The notes under the pieces are model-generated. The model had not been told where the DNA came from. It searched no databases and was given only the letters and a program-made list of their open reading frames with translations. A stretch of 64,000 nucleotides of DNA. Origin: Nonomuraea sp. SBT364 (GTDB lineage Bacteria; Actinomycetota; Actinomycetes; Streptosporangiales; Streptosporangiaceae). Below are positions 30,790-39,515 of the stretch, piece after piece. Within the stretch, counting starts at the first letter, position 1. Each line of letters opens with the position of its first letter. The position numbers were made by a program, and so were the translations under genes. The DNA lies in assembly GCF_001083785.1 (NCBI RefSeq), contig NZ_LAVL01000020.1, positions 1 to 64,000 of the forward strand, given 5' to 3'.

Positions 30790-31140
30790 ATGCAGGCACG
30801 TGATATCGCGGTGAAGGTGCCGACGGTGACGGCCGGCGATCCGGTCACCAGGGCGGTGCGGGTGATGACGCTCGCCCGGCTGCCTGGACTGATCGTCGTC
30901 GACGACGCCGCCCGGCCCCGGATGGTGCTGACCGGCACCCAGGTGCTCCGCATGACGGTCCCGGGTGCCTACCAGGAGGACCCGACGCTGGCCAGGACGG
31001 TCGACGAGGCGCATGCCGACATGTTCTGGCAGGAGCGGGGCGAGCTGGTCGCGGTGGTCGGCCGCGACGGCGGCCTCGTCGGGACGATCACCCTGGAACG
31101 CCTGCTGGCCGGCATGGCGCTGGCCGGCCCGGAAGGCTGA
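30790..31140 (+). CDS. CBS-domain protein
   Basis: This 116-residue protein consists of one CBS pair. [20 protein letters not shown] and [19 protein letters not shown] form the first CBS motif, and [21 protein letters not shown] followed by [11 protein letters not shown] forms the second. Such stand-alone pairs bind adenine nucleotides and act as energy or ion-strength sensors, often beside transporters. ATG 30790 is preferred because GAGGGG lies nine bases upstream; GTG 30784 is in frame. No transporter lies beside it here: a GlxA regulator converges from the right. Its partner is unknown. Confidence 0.78.
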   Translation: MQARDIAVKVPTVTAGDPVTRAVRVMTLARLPGLIVVDDAARPRMVLTGTQVLRMTVPGAYQEDPTLARTVDEAHADMFWQERGELVAVVGRDGGLVGTITLERLLAGMALAGPEG

Positions 31141-31183
31141 TCCTCGGCCCGGGCGGCCGCCGCGTGGCGACCGGCCGGTGGGG

Positions 31184-32152
31184 TCAGTGGCCGTGCAGGC
31201 GCCGGTAGCGGCCGGGTGAGGTGCCGATCAGCCGGGAGAAGTGGCGGCGCAGCAGCGCGGTGACGCCGAAGCCGCAGCGGGCCGCGACCTGGTCGATCGG
31301 CAGCGTCGTGGACTCCAGCAACTGCTGGGCCCGGGCGATGCGGGCGCGCAGCAGCCACTGGGCCGGGGTGGTGCCGGTGTAGTCGGCGAAGTGGCGGGCG
31401 AACGTGCGCGGGCTCGTCCGGGCGTGCGCGGCCAGCTCCGCCACCGTCAGCGGCTGGTCGAGACGATCCAGGGCCCACGCCTGGGTGGCGGCGATGTCCG
31501 GGGCCGCGGAATTGGTGGCGGGTACCGGCCGGGCGACGAACTGCGCCTGCCCGCCGTCGCGATGGCCGGCGGCGACCAGATGCCGGGCGATGACGTTGGC
31601 CACGTTGACGCCGTGCGCCAGCCGTACCAGATGCAGGCACAGGTCGATGCCCGCGGTGGCGCCCGCCGAGGTCCAGATGCCGCCGTCCGCCACGAACAGC
31701 GCGCCGGGATCGACGGTGATCCCGGGATGCGCCTCGGCGAGCTGGGCGGTCAGCAGCCAGTGGGTGGTGGCCCGGCGCCCGTCCAGCAGGCCGGCGGCGG
31801 CCAGCACGAAGGCGCCGCTGCACAGGGCGGCGATCTCGGCGCCCCGGCCGGCGGCCGCGTGCAGCGCCTCCACGAGCCGCCCGTCGAGCGGTTCGCGGGG
31901 GATGCCCGCGCCGGGGATGACGATCAGGTCGGCGTCGTCCAGGCCGTCCAGCGTGTGGGTGGGCCGCACCAGGGCGGCGGGCTCCATCGTGACGGGAGCT
32001 CCGTCGATCGAGCAGAGCCGCAGGTCGAAGCGCGGCACCCCGGCGTGAGAGCGGTCGGCTCCCCACACCCAGCAGACGACCGAGTAGTCCAGGACGCTCA
32101 TCTCGTCATGCAGAAGGAGAGCGACACTGCGCATGGCAGGAATGTAGCGCAT
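31184..32152 (-). CDS. GlxA family AraC-type regulator
   Basis: This 322-residue regulator has an N-terminal DJ-1/PfpI-like domain (SVALLLHDEMSVLDYSVVCW, LIVIPGAGIPREPLDGRLV, IAALCSGAFVLAAAGLLDGR with the elbow cysteine) and a C-terminal AraC HTH (ARTSPRTFARHFADYTGTTP, then VAARCGFGVTALLRRHFSRL). It has the same architecture as the truncated gene at the left edge. ATG 32152 has GGGGAC upstream. It is divergent, with 75 bases between, from a Tat-exported MBL hydrolase that it may control. The ligand is unknown. Confidence 0.9.
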   Translation of the reverse strand: MRYIPAMRSVALLLHDEMSVLDYSVVCWVWGADRSHAGVPRFDLRLCSIDGAPVTMEPAALVRPTHTLDGLDDADLIVIPGAGIPREPLDGRLVEALHAAAGRGAEIAALCSGAFVLAAAGLLDGRRATTHWLLTAQLAEAHPGITVDPGALFVADGGIWTSAGATAGIDLCLHLVRLAHGVNVANVIARHLVAAGHRDGGQAQFVARPVPATNSAAPDIAATQAWALDRLDQPLTVAELAAHARTSPRTFARHFADYTGTTPAQWLLRARIARAQQLLESTTLPIDQVAARCGFGVTALLRRHFSRLIGTSPGRYRRLHGH

Positions 32153-32227
32153 GTTGGCGTCCCCATTACTCCTGCCGTCCTCGCCCCCCGATCAGGATGA
32201 TCCGGAGCCGAACGCGGAGGAGACATC

Positions 32228-33160
32228 ATGACCGGAGTGCATCGACGGACGTTCCTGTGGGGCGCGGTCGCCGCCGGCGCGGGCGCCCTCCTGCCCACGG
32301 CCGCCCTGGGCGAGGTGTCACCGGGCGGGGCGTCACCGGGCGGGGCCATCACGTCGAAGAGTGTGGGCGCCTTCGACGTCGTCGCGCTCCGCGACTCCGC
32401 CGACACCTTTCCCGCCACGCGGGCGGAGATGTTCCCGGACGCGACGGAGGCGGACTGGCGGCGGGCCCGCCGGGCGGACCCCGGCGCGTTCGGCCCGGAC
32501 CTGGCCTGGAAGCTCGACTTCCGCTGCTACGCGGTCCGGCGTCCGGGCGGGCGGATCGCGCTCGTCGACGCCGGGGTCGGCCCGGCAGGCAGCCCGGGAT
32601 CCGCGTGGGCCGCCCCGGGCATCCTGCCCGAGCTCCTCGCCGCCGCCCGCATCGACGTGGCGGACGTCGACCTCGTCGTGCTGACCCATGTCCACGAGGA
32701 CCACATGGGCTGGTCGGTGAGCCCGGACGGGGTGCCGGCGTTCCCGAACGCCCGGTACGTCGTCCAGCGGGCCGAGGTGGCGCGGCTCGCGGAGACCAGC
32801 CCGATGCGCGACTACCTGATCGTGCCCCTGCGGCGCACCGGGCAGCTCCAGGAGATCTCCGGCGAGGTGACGCTGGCCGGGGCGCGGGGCAGCCGGCTCA
32901 CCGCGATCCCGACGCCGGGCCACACCGTGGGACACCAGTCGGTGCTCGTCGACGGCCACGACCGGCGGATGGTGATCACCGGCGACGTGCTGGTGCACGC
33001 CGTGCAACTGGTCGCCCCGGACGTCGGCTACGCCCTGGAGGCCGACCAGGCGGTGGCCGCCGAGACGCGCCGGAACCTGCTCGCGGACGCCAGGCGACGG
33101 CACGCGACGCTGGCGACGGCCCATCTGACCAGCCCGTTCGTCGACGCCCGCTGCCCCTAG
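32228..33160 (+). CDS. Tat-exported metallo-beta-lactamase-fold hydrolase
   Basis: This 310-residue exported enzyme has a twin-arginine signal HRRTFLWGAVAAGAGALLPT. The MBL zinc motif is THVHEDHMGW (about residues 153-162), followed by TPGHTVGHQSV (third histidine) and ITGDVLVHA (bridging aspartate). The layout is that of lactonase-like MBL proteins (quorum-quenching AHL lactonases and relatives) rather than true beta-lactamases. A short direct repeat encodes SPGGASPGGA after the signal. It lies 75 bases from a divergent GlxA regulator. Hydrolysis of a lactone or another ester outside the membrane is likely; the substrate is not known. Confidence 0.85.
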   Translation: MTGVHRRTFLWGAVAAGAGALLPTAALGEVSPGGASPGGAITSKSVGAFDVVALRDSADTFPATRAEMFPDATEADWRRARRADPGAFGPDLAWKLDFRCYAVRRPGGRIALVDAGVGPAGSPGSAWAAPGILPELLAAARIDVADVDLVVLTHVHEDHMGWSVSPDGVPAFPNARYVVQRAEVARLAETSPMRDYLIVPLRRTGQLQEISGEVTLAGARGSRLTAIPTPGHTVGHQSVLVDGHDRRMVITGDVLVHAVQLVAPDVGYALEADQAVAAETRRNLLADARRRHATLATAHLTSPFVDARCP

Positions 33161-33261
33161 CCGGACAGCGCGGAGATCCCGGCGGCGGCGCTCGCCCCCG
33201 CATCAAGGCCGTGTAGACCCGGGCGACGTCTTCCGGTTCGGCTGCGACATCCCGCCGGCTC

Positions 33262-34698
33262 CTAGTGCGTGATCACCGGGGCCGGTGAGTCCGGGGCGGC
33301 CTGGCGTCCGGGCGAGCGGAGCACGGCCAGCGCCACCACGAGCGCGGCCAGCAGGAGGCCGGCCGCGATCGCGAACGCCAGCCGGTAGCCGCCGGTGAGG
33401 GCCGCCGCCTGGGTCGCGCCCCGGCCGAGCAGTTCGCCGGTCCGGGAGGCGGCCATGGTGGACAGCACGGCCACGCCCAGCGCCATGCCGATCTGCTGCG
33501 TGGTGTTGAACAGGCCCGAGGCGAGCCCGGCGTCGTCGGCCCTGGCCGCCGACATGCCGAGCGTGGCCAGCGCGGGCAGCACCAGGCCGCCTCCGGCGAT
33601 CAGCAGCATGACCGGCAGCAGGTCGGTGACGTACGACGCCTGCACCGGCACCCGGGTGAGCCAGCCCATCGCCGCGAGCAGCAGCACCAGGCCCGCGACG
33701 AGCACGGCCCGCGCCCCGAACCGGTTGTTGAGCCTGGCGGAGGCGAACAGCGAGATGCCGCCGATCGCGACCGCCGCCGGCAGCATCGCCAGGCCGGTCT
33801 CCAGGGCGCCGTAGCCGAGCACCTTCTGCATGTAGAGCGCGACGAGGATCTGGAAGGCGAACATCGCCGACAGGCTCAGCATCTGGGCCAGGTTCGCGCC
33901 GGAGACGTTGCGGGAGCGGAAGACGCGCAGCGGCATGAGCGGGGTGCGCGCGGTGGCCTGCCGGGCGAAGAAGCCTGCCAGCAGCGCCAGCGACAGCGCG
34001 CCCAGGCCCAGCGTGTGCCCGGCCGCCCAGCCGTACTCCTCGATCTTGACGACGGTGTAGATGCCCAGCATCAGGCCGCCGGTGACCAGCGCGGCGCCGA
34101 GCGCGTCGGCGCCGGCCGCGAGCCCGGCGCCGCGGTCGGCGGGCAGGACGCGGACCGCCAGCGCGACGGTGACCAGCCCGATCGGCAGGTTGATGAAGAA
34201 GATCCAGTGCCAGGAGAGGGCGTCGGTGAGGACGCCGCCGAGCACCTGGCCGATGGAGGCGCCGGCCGCGCCGGTGAAGCTGAACACGCCGATCGCCTTG
34301 GCCCGCTCACGTGGCTCGGTGTACAGCGTCACCAGGATGCCGAGCACCACGGCCGAGGCCAGCGCGCTGCCCGCGCCCTGCAGGAACCGGGCGGCGATCA
34401 GCAGGGCGGGGGTGGTGGCCAGACCGGCGAGCAGCGACGCGGCGGCGAAGACCACGTTGCCGGTCAGGAACATGCTCTTGCGGCCGATCAGGTCGCCGAG
34501 CCGTCCGGCCAGGAGCAACAGGCCGCCGAAGGGGATCAAGTAGGCGTTGACGGTCCAGCTCAGCCCGGCGGCCGTGAAGCCCAGGTCGTGCTGGATGGCG
34601 GGCATCGCCACGGTGACGATGCTGCCGTCGAGGATGGTCATCAGGCTTGCCGCCGACAGCACGATCAAGGCGAGCGGGCGCGATGAGATGGGGGACAT
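33262..34698 (-). CDS. MFS multidrug-type transporter, DHA2 family
   Basis: This protein of about 478 residues has fourteen predicted membrane spans. The first helix carries ASLMTILDGSIVTVAMPAIQ, helix 4 LLIAARFLQGAGSALASAVV, and the DHA2 motif LSWHWIFFINLPIGLVTVAL follows helix 5. It exports a drug or metabolite by proton antiport. ATG 34698 is preferred with AGGAG five bases upstream; GTG 34704 is possible. A MarR regulator is encoded 72 bases upstream on the same strand, so efflux is probably induced when a ligand releases MarR. Confidence 0.9.
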   Translation of the reverse strand: MSPISSRPLALIVLSAASLMTILDGSIVTVAMPAIQHDLGFTAAGLSWTVNAYLIPFGGLLLLAGRLGDLIGRKSMFLTGNVVFAAASLLAGLATTPALLIAARFLQGAGSALASAVVLGILVTLYTEPRERAKAIGVFSFTGAAGASIGQVLGGVLTDALSWHWIFFINLPIGLVTVALAVRVLPADRGAGLAAGADALGAALVTGGLMLGIYTVVKIEEYGWAAGHTLGLGALSLALLAGFFARQATARTPLMPLRVFRSRNVSGANLAQMLSLSAMFAFQILVALYMQKVLGYGALETGLAMLPAAVAIGGISLFASARLNNRFGARAVLVAGLVLLLAAMGWLTRVPVQASYVTDLLPVMLLIAGGGLVLPALATLGMSAARADDAGLASGLFNTTQQIGMALGVAVLSTMAASRTGELLGRGATQAAALTGGYRLAFAIAAGLLLAALVVALAVLRSPGRQAAPDSPAPVITH

Positions 34699-34770
34699 GG
34701 CCACTCCTGTTCAGATGCGGACAGGAGAGACCCTAACAGATGGTTTTGTTGTAGACGATCCTTGACGGAC

Positions 34771-35259
34771 CTACTTCTGGGACTGCCGGGCCCGGCGGGC
34801 GCCCGGGGCGACCTCCACCGGAGTGGACAGATGGCCCTCCACCAGCCGCCGCATCGCCGAGAGCAGCACCTCCCGCTCCTCCTCCGGCAGGGCGCCGAGC
34901 GCGTCCCGGTGCACGCCGTCGACGATCTGCCGGCTGCGGCGGGCGACCTCGGCGCCCTTCTCGGTCACCGCGATGATCCGCGCCCGCCGGTCGGTGCTGG
35001 AGGGGCGGCGCTCGGCCAGGCCCGCCTTCTCCAGGGCGTCGACCGTGACCACCATGGTCGTCTTGTCCATGTCACCGAGCTCGGCGAGCTGGATCTGGGT
35101 GCGCTCCTCCTCCAGGGCGTGGACGAGAACACAGTGCATCCGGGCCGTCAGGCCGATCTCGGCCAGCGCCGCGGCCATCTTCGTCCGCAGCACGTGGCTG
35201 CTGTGGTCGAGCAAGAACGACAGGTCGGGCTCAGTGCGGCCGGGCGCCATGGCGGTCAT
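34771..35259 (-). CDS. MarR family transcriptional regulator
   Basis: This 162-residue winged-helix dimer has the MarR features: LDHSSHVLRTKMAAALAEIG, the recognition helix in AELGDMDKTTMVVTVDALEK, the wing AGLAERRPSSTDRRARIIAV and the closing dimer helices. It probably represses itself and the MFS gene that follows. The 72-base gap to that gene holds a run TAACAGATGGTTTTGTTGTA with AACA and TGTT ends, an imperfect operator-like repeat. The ligand is likely a small aromatic or antibiotic compound. Confidence 0.9.
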   Translation of the reverse strand: MTAMAPGRTEPDLSFLLDHSSHVLRTKMAAALAEIGLTARMHCVLVHALEEERTQIQLAELGDMDKTTMVVTVDALEKAGLAERRPSSTDRRARIIAVTEKGAEVARRSRQIVDGVHRDALGALPEEEREVLLSAMRRLVEGHLSTPVEVAPGARRARQSQK

Positions 35260-35463
35260 GCCCCCAGCCTAGCCAATCGTCCCCATCCGGATTATCCGCA
35301 ACGACCCGGCCGGACGGGACGGGCGCTCACGACCCCAGAGCCGGTGAACGTTTCAAGAGCGGCGGCCCGTGCCCGCCCGGTCACCGCCACCCGTTGTGCC
35401 AGCGCCGCCATCGGGCCCGGACGACGTCCGCCGTGATCGCGCGCCCCGGGCCGATCGAGGCGC

Positions 35464-35498
35464 TTGACAGCCTCGACGCGGGATGTTCACGTGAACAT
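35464..35498 (+). promoter_or_regulatory. consensus -35 box and 16-bp palindrome before the GH43 gene
   Basis: TTGACA at 35464-35469 matches the -35 consensus exactly. ATGTTCACGTGAACAT at 35483-35498 is a perfect palindrome that ends one base before ATG 35500. A repressor, most likely LacI-like and encoded elsewhere, would cover the -10 and start region. The wider gap 35260-35463 shows nothing else I can support. Confidence 0.65.
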
Positions 35499-35499
35499 C

Positions 35500-36918
35500 A
35501 TGAGGCTGCTCCGCGTGATCGCGCTCGCCGTCCTGCTGCTGGGCCTCGTCGCGGCGCCCGCGCACGCGGCCCCGGTGACCGTCACCAACGGCACCCAGTT
35601 CCGTGACACCGGTGGCAACGTCCTGCACGCCCACGGCGGCGGCGTCGTGAAGGTCGGCGACCACTACTACTGGTTCGGCGAGAACCGCAACCCCGACGGC
35701 ACGTTCCGCGCGGTCTCCGTCTACCGGTCGGCGGACCTGGCGACCTGGGAGTTCCGCAACAACGTGCTCACCCAGTCCTCGCACGCCGAACTCGGCGTCG
35801 CCAACATCGAACGGCCGAAGGTCGTCTACAACGCCTCCACCGGCCGCTTCGTCATGTGGATGCACAAGGAGAACGGCTCCAACTACAGCGAGGCGCGCGC
35901 CGCCGTCGCCTCCTCGGCCACCGTGGACGGCGCCTACACCTACCACGGCAGCTTCCGCCCGCTGGGCCAGCACATGTCGAGAGACATCACGCTCTACAAC
36001 GACAACGGCACGGGGTACATGATCTCGGCCGCGGACGAGAACTACGACCTGCACATCTACCGGCTGACGCCGGACTTCCTGAACATCGCCACGCTGGTCG
36101 GCAACTTCTGGAACGACGCCCACCGCGAGGCCCCCGCCCTGTTCAACCGGGGCGGCGTCTACTTCCTGCTGACCTCCGGCGCGACGGGCTGGAACCCCAA
36201 CCAGGCCAAGTACGCGACCGCGCCGAGCGTCACCGGGCCGTGGACCGGGTGGACCAACGTCGGCGACGGCACCACGTTCAGCTCCCAGCCCGCGTACGTG
36301 CTGCCCATCCAGGGGTCGGCGACGACGAGCTATCTCTACATGGGCGACCGCTGGGCCGGCGCCTGGGGCGGGCCGGTGAACGACTCCCAGTACGTGTGGC
36401 TGCCGATCACGTTCCCCTCCGCCACCAGCATGAGCCTGGCCTGGCATCCCCAGATCACCATCGACACGGCCACCGGCACGATCACCGGCGGCGGCTCGAC
36501 CCCGTACCACCGCGTCACCGCCCGCCACAGCGGGAAGGTGATGGACGTGGTCAGCGCCTCCACGGCGAACAACGCCGAGGTCAAGCAGTATCCGTGGAAC
36601 GGCGGCGGCAACCAGCAGTGGCAGTTCCAGGACGCCGGCGGCGGCTACCACCGGCTGGTGAGCCGCACCAGCGGCAAGTGCCTCGACGTGGCCGGCGCCT
36701 CCACCGCCGACGGCGCCAACGTCATCCAGTACACCTGCGGCGGCGCGGCCAACCAGCAGTGGCAGTGGGTCGCCACCGGCGGCTACTTCCAGCTCAGGGC
36801 CCGGCACAGCGGCAAGTGCCTGGACGTGGCCGGCGCCTCCACCGCCGACGGCGCCGACATCCAGCAGTGGACCTGCGGCAGCGGCACCAACCAGCAATGG
36901 TCCCGCACCCAGCCCTGA
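35500..36918 (+). CDS. secreted GH43 exo-beta-1,3-galactanase with ricin-type lectin domain
   Basis: This 472-residue secreted enzyme has a signal peptide MRLLRVIALAVLLLGLVAAP cleaved after AHA (residue 23). The five-bladed GH43 domain spans about residues 25-330. VLHAHGGGVVKVGDHYYWFG, Glu104 in IERPKVVYN, Glu210 in HREAPALFN and Gln263 in SSQPAYVLP correspond to the residues I recall for subfamily 24 exo-1,3-galactanases, where a glutamine replaces the usual base. From about 340 a ricin B-type trefoil (CBM13) has three QxW units (NQQWQFQ, NQQWQWV, NQQWSRT). It should trim beta-1,3-galactan side chains of plant arabinogalactan. ATG 35500 gives the intact signal. A 16-bp palindrome abuts the start and a hairpin follows the stop. 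Confidence 0.82.
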   Translation: MRLLRVIALAVLLLGLVAAPAHAAPVTVTNGTQFRDTGGNVLHAHGGGVVKVGDHYYWFGENRNPDGTFRAVSVYRSADLATWEFRNNVLTQSSHAELGVANIERPKVVYNASTGRFVMWMHKENGSNYSEARAAVASSATVDGAYTYHGSFRPLGQHMSRDITLYNDNGTGYMISAADENYDLHIYRLTPDFLNIATLVGNFWNDAHREAPALFNRGGVYFLLTSGATGWNPNQAKYATAPSVTGPWTGWTNVGDGTTFSSQPAYVLPIQGSATTSYLYMGDRWAGAWGGPVNDSQYVWLPITFPSATSMSLAWHPQITIDTATGTITGGGSTPYHRVTARHSGKVMDVVSASTANNAEVKQYPWNGGGNQQWQFQDAGGGYHRLVSRTSGKCLDVAGASTADGANVIQYTCGGAANQQWQWVATGGYFQLRARHSGKCLDVAGASTADGADIQQWTCGSGTNQQWSRTQP

Positions 36919-36944
36919 CCGGGTGCGGCGCAGGCCGCACCCGG
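36919..36944 (+). terminator. hairpin directly after the GH43 stop
   Basis: CCGGGTGCGGC and GCCGCACCCGG are perfect 11-bp arms with a GCAG loop, starting at the base after the stop codon. There is no T-run, which is usual in high-GC actinomycetes. Confidence 0.75.
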
Positions 36945-37021
36945 GCCCATCCCCTCTTGCTCCCGCGTCGAGCCGACCCTACGTTCGGAGCAGGCATGCC
37001 GAGCGGGCACGAGGAGTCCAG

Positions 37022-37585
37022 ATGGATGCGCAAACCGTGATCGCCGTCAGCGCCACCATCATCGCCATCGCATCCCTGACGGTTTCCATCTATCAACTGA
37101 GAGCCACCCGGCTGCACAACCGTCATTCCGTTCGCCCCCTTCTCCAGTTGCAACTCCGCACGGTCCCGGGAGAGAGATCCGGCATCGTGGTGGCGAACAT
37201 CGGCCTTGGTCCGGCCATAGTCACACGCACCCGGGCCTGGCTCGACGGGCACGATCTGGGAGCGTGGAGCAGGGGGACATCCCGGCAGGCACGCGCCGGC
37301 ATGACACCTCGCCCGCGCGCCTCCGCACTCTTCGACGGGACGGGCATCCCGTCCGGTGACAGCACTTTCCTGGTGGGCGTGGACGCTTACGACCCGATAG
37401 AGCACGGCGCCTTCCGGCAACTGATCGAGCAGCGCATAGAGTTCGAAATTCAGTACGAATCCCTCTATGGCGGAGAAAGCTATCGCGTAACCACCAGGAC
37501 CTCGTCATGGCGGGATGACGAGCAATTCATGCAGGATCTTCCGCAGCCGGACTCCGCAGCCGCAGAGGGGCCGGCACGCCCCTGA
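37022..37585 (+). CDS. hypothetical protein with N-terminal membrane anchor
   Basis: This 187-residue protein has one membrane helix near the N-terminus (VIAVSATIIAIASLTVSIYQ) followed by a basic stretch and a soluble beta-rich domain (GIVVANIGLGPAIVTRTRAW, then IEFEIQYESLYGGESYRVTT). It resembles the many small anchored proteins of unknown function whose soluble part has an immunoglobulin-like pattern. GAGGAG lies six bases before ATG 37022. Its AT content is slightly higher than the neighbours. It stands alone between a terminated gene and a convergent hydrolase. I do not recognise a family and assign no function. Confidence 0.7.
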   Translation: MDAQTVIAVSATIIAIASLTVSIYQLRATRLHNRHSVRPLLQLQLRTVPGERSGIVVANIGLGPAIVTRTRAWLDGHDLGAWSRGTSRQARAGMTPRPRASALFDGTGIPSGDSTFLVGVDAYDPIEHGAFRQLIEQRIEFEIQYESLYGGESYRVTTRTSSWRDDEQFMQDLPQPDSAAAEGPARP

Positions 37586-38863
37586 TCAAGTGAGGACGGC
37601 TCCCGGCCCGCCGGCGGTCTTGAGCCAGGCGGCGATGTCGGTGACCACGGCCGGGTCCAGGTGCTGCGCGGGCTCGTACCCGGCGGGCATGGACGGGCCC
37701 GCGCCGGGGAAGAACAGGTGGTCGTCGGCGTCGTAGACGCGGATCGTGACGTCGGGCCGGTGGGCGAGGCCGGCCTGCCAGCCCGGCAGGTCGTCCGCGA
37801 CCGTCACCTGGTAGTCGCGACCTCCCTGCAGGATGAACATCGGCCGGTCCAGCGCCGCCGCCGTCGCGACCGGGTCGTAGCCGCGCACGTCCAGCCAGTA
37901 CGGCGCGGGCCGGCCGAACAGCAGCGACTCGGCCGGCGTCGACGGCGAGAGCCCGGGGTCCGCGACCGCCGCGGCCTGCCGCGTGATCGACTCGACGGCG
38001 GCGTCCGTGGCCGGGCCGGGATACAGCGACGCCAGGTAGCGGACGACGCGGACGGCGGCCCGGTGCATCGGCTGCGTGTCACCGGCCATGATCACCAGTC
38101 CGGCGACGGCCGGCTCCGCGGTCGCGACGCGGGGCGCGATCTTGCCGCCCATGCTGTGGCCGGCGACGAAGACGCGGCCGGGGTCCACGCCCGGCTGCTC
38201 CCGGAGCAACTGGACGGCCGCCACGGCGTGCGGCACGTACTCCTCGGTCATCGTGAGCCCGGCCGCCAGGGCGCCGTGGGCGTGGGCCGCCTTGTCGAAC
38301 CGCGCGACCGCGACGCCACGGCCGGCCAGCCCCCAGGCCAGGTCCTTCAGCGGCTTGTTGGCCCCGCTGGTGGCGTCGCGGTCGAACGGCCCTCCCCCGC
38401 TGAGCAGCACGACGCCGGGGTGCGGGCCGGGCTCGCGCGGCAGGGTCAGCGTGCCCGGCACGGCGAGAGGACCGTCGCCGATCACGACGTCGCGCTCGTC
38501 GAAGCTCGCCGGGTCGGCGTACGGCGGCGGGGCCCAGGGCGGCGTGATGGCGGTGAGCCGCAGGTCGTGGAGCAGGCCGTCGCCGTCGACGGCGACCACC
38601 ACGGCGAGCTCCCCGCTCTCGCAGGTCACCGGGACGCTCACACGGGCCGGTTGCGCCCCGGCCCGCTCGCTGACGGGCTCGCCCACGCCGGTGATGGGGC
38701 CCCTCGCGCCGATCTCGCCGGTCCAGGCGGCGCGCACCGCCTCGGCGTCGATCAACGCGCGCAGCGGCGGCGCGAAGAGCCGCTCGATCTCGTCGAAGCG
38801 TCCCGTGCGGGCCAGCTCGACGACCGTGCGGGCGGTCGCCTCAGGATTCAATACCATTCTCAT
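37586..38863 (-). CDS. DUF3887 plus alpha/beta hydrolase (dienelactone hydrolase-like)
   Basis: This 425-residue cytoplasmic protein has two domains. Residues 1 to about 110 (RTVVELARTGRFDEIERLFA) resemble DUF3887, an NTF2-like add-on found before hydrolases. From about 115 comes an alpha/beta hydrolase with nucleophile elbow GHSMGG (Ser237), an acid in LQGGRDYQVT and a histidine in DADDHLFFPG. It probably cleaves an ester or peptide-like bond. ATG 38863 is chosen, with a second ATG at 38857; the start lies inside a perfect 6-bp inverted repeat, so binding there would block expression. It is divergent from an ArsR-like regulator with 38 bases between. Confidence 0.82.
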   Translation of the reverse strand: MRMVLNPEATARTVVELARTGRFDEIERLFAPPLRALIDAEAVRAAWTGEIGARGPITGVGEPVSERAGAQPARVSVPVTCESGELAVVVAVDGDGLLHDLRLTAITPPWAPPPYADPASFDERDVVIGDGPLAVPGTLTLPREPGPHPGVVLLSGGGPFDRDATSGANKPLKDLAWGLAGRGVAVARFDKAAHAHGALAAGLTMTEEYVPHAVAAVQLLREQPGVDPGRVFVAGHSMGGKIAPRVATAEPAVAGLVIMAGDTQPMHRAAVRVVRYLASLYPGPATDAAVESITRQAAAVADPGLSPSTPAESLLFGRPAPYWLDVRGYDPVATAAALDRPMFILQGGRDYQVTVADDLPGWQAGLAHRPDVTIRVYDADDHLFFPGAGPSMPAGYEPAQHLDPAVVTDIAAWLKTAGGPGAVLT

Positions 38864-38873
38864 AATCTGAGAA
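38857..38873. promoter_or_regulatory. operator overlapping the hydrolase start codon
   Basis: TTCTCA and TGAGAA are perfect 6-bp arms around TAATC, covering the ATG at 38863. TACCTT (minus strand, 38877-38872) is a possible -10 box for the hydrolase. A further TATGAGA at 38885-38891 shares the half-site. The neighbouring HTH protein is the likely ligand. Confidence 0.55.
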
Positions 38874-38901
38874 AGGTAGCACGATATGAGATCGTACGGG
38901 G

Positions 38902-39441
38902 ATGAACACCTTGGAGCTGCTGGGGCATCCCGTACGGCTGCGCGTCGTGCACGCCATGCGCGGCGGGCGGATGCTGACGACGTCCGAGCTGTGCGCCCGG
39001 ATCCCCGACGTGTCGAAGGCCACCGTGTACCGGCACGTCGACCTGCTCGTGGCCGGAGGGGTCCTGGAGGTGGCCGGCGAGCAGCGGGTGCGCGGCGCGG
39101 TGGAGCGCCGCTACCGGCTGCGGCAGGACCGGGCGGTGATCGACGCCGAGCTGATGGCGACACTGACGCCCGACGACCACCGGCGCGGGTTCGCCATGGC
39201 GATGACCACCCTGCTCGCCGAGTTCAGCGCCTACCTCGACCGCGAGCACGCCGACCCCGTGGCGGACCTCGTCGGCTACCGGCAGCACGCCGTCTGGCTC
39301 AGCCCGGACGAACTCGCCGAGCTGATCACCGAGCTGCGCGCCGCGATCGCGCCCAGGCTGGCCAACCGGGCCGGGCCGGGCCGGGCACGCTACCTGCTCA
39401 GCCCGATCCTGTTCCCGATCGAGGACGCCGAGCCCGGCTGA
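38902..39441 (+). CDS. ArsR-like winged-helix regulator
   Basis: This 179-residue regulator starts MNTLELLGHPVRLRVVHAMR, the usual opening of HTH_20/ArsR-type proteins, with the recognition helix in VSKATVYRHVDLLVAGGVLE and a wing RVRGAVERRYRLR. The C-terminal 100 residues (RRGFAMAMTTLLAEFSAYLD, LSPDELAELITELRAAIAP) form a helical domain common in this actinobacterial group. It lacks metal-binding cysteines. It is divergent from the DUF3887 hydrolase and probably represses it through the TTCTCA/TGAGAA repeat. Confidence 0.85.
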   Translation: MNTLELLGHPVRLRVVHAMRGGRMLTTSELCARIPDVSKATVYRHVDLLVAGGVLEVAGEQRVRGAVERRYRLRQDRAVIDAELMATLTPDDHRRGFAMAMTTLLAEFSAYLDREHADPVADLVGYRQHAVWLSPDELAELITELRAAIAPRLANRAGPGRARYLLSPILFPIEDAEPG

Positions 39442-39515
39442 TCGCCGGATCGCCCCTGCGGGTGATCTCCATCCGGTACGCTTCCCGCTACCCCCCGAGC
39501 GGAAGGACAGCCGCG

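Noticed and set aside
32228..33160. A true beta-lactamase
   Set aside because: It has only the general MBL-fold zinc motif and a lactonase-like layout; nothing points to a beta-lactam substrate.
35353..36897. A 514-codon minus-strand frame across the GH43 gene
   Set aside because: The plus strand encodes a signal peptide, a GH43 core and three ricin repeats; the minus frame is a shadow with low-complexity Val-Gly-Gly runs.
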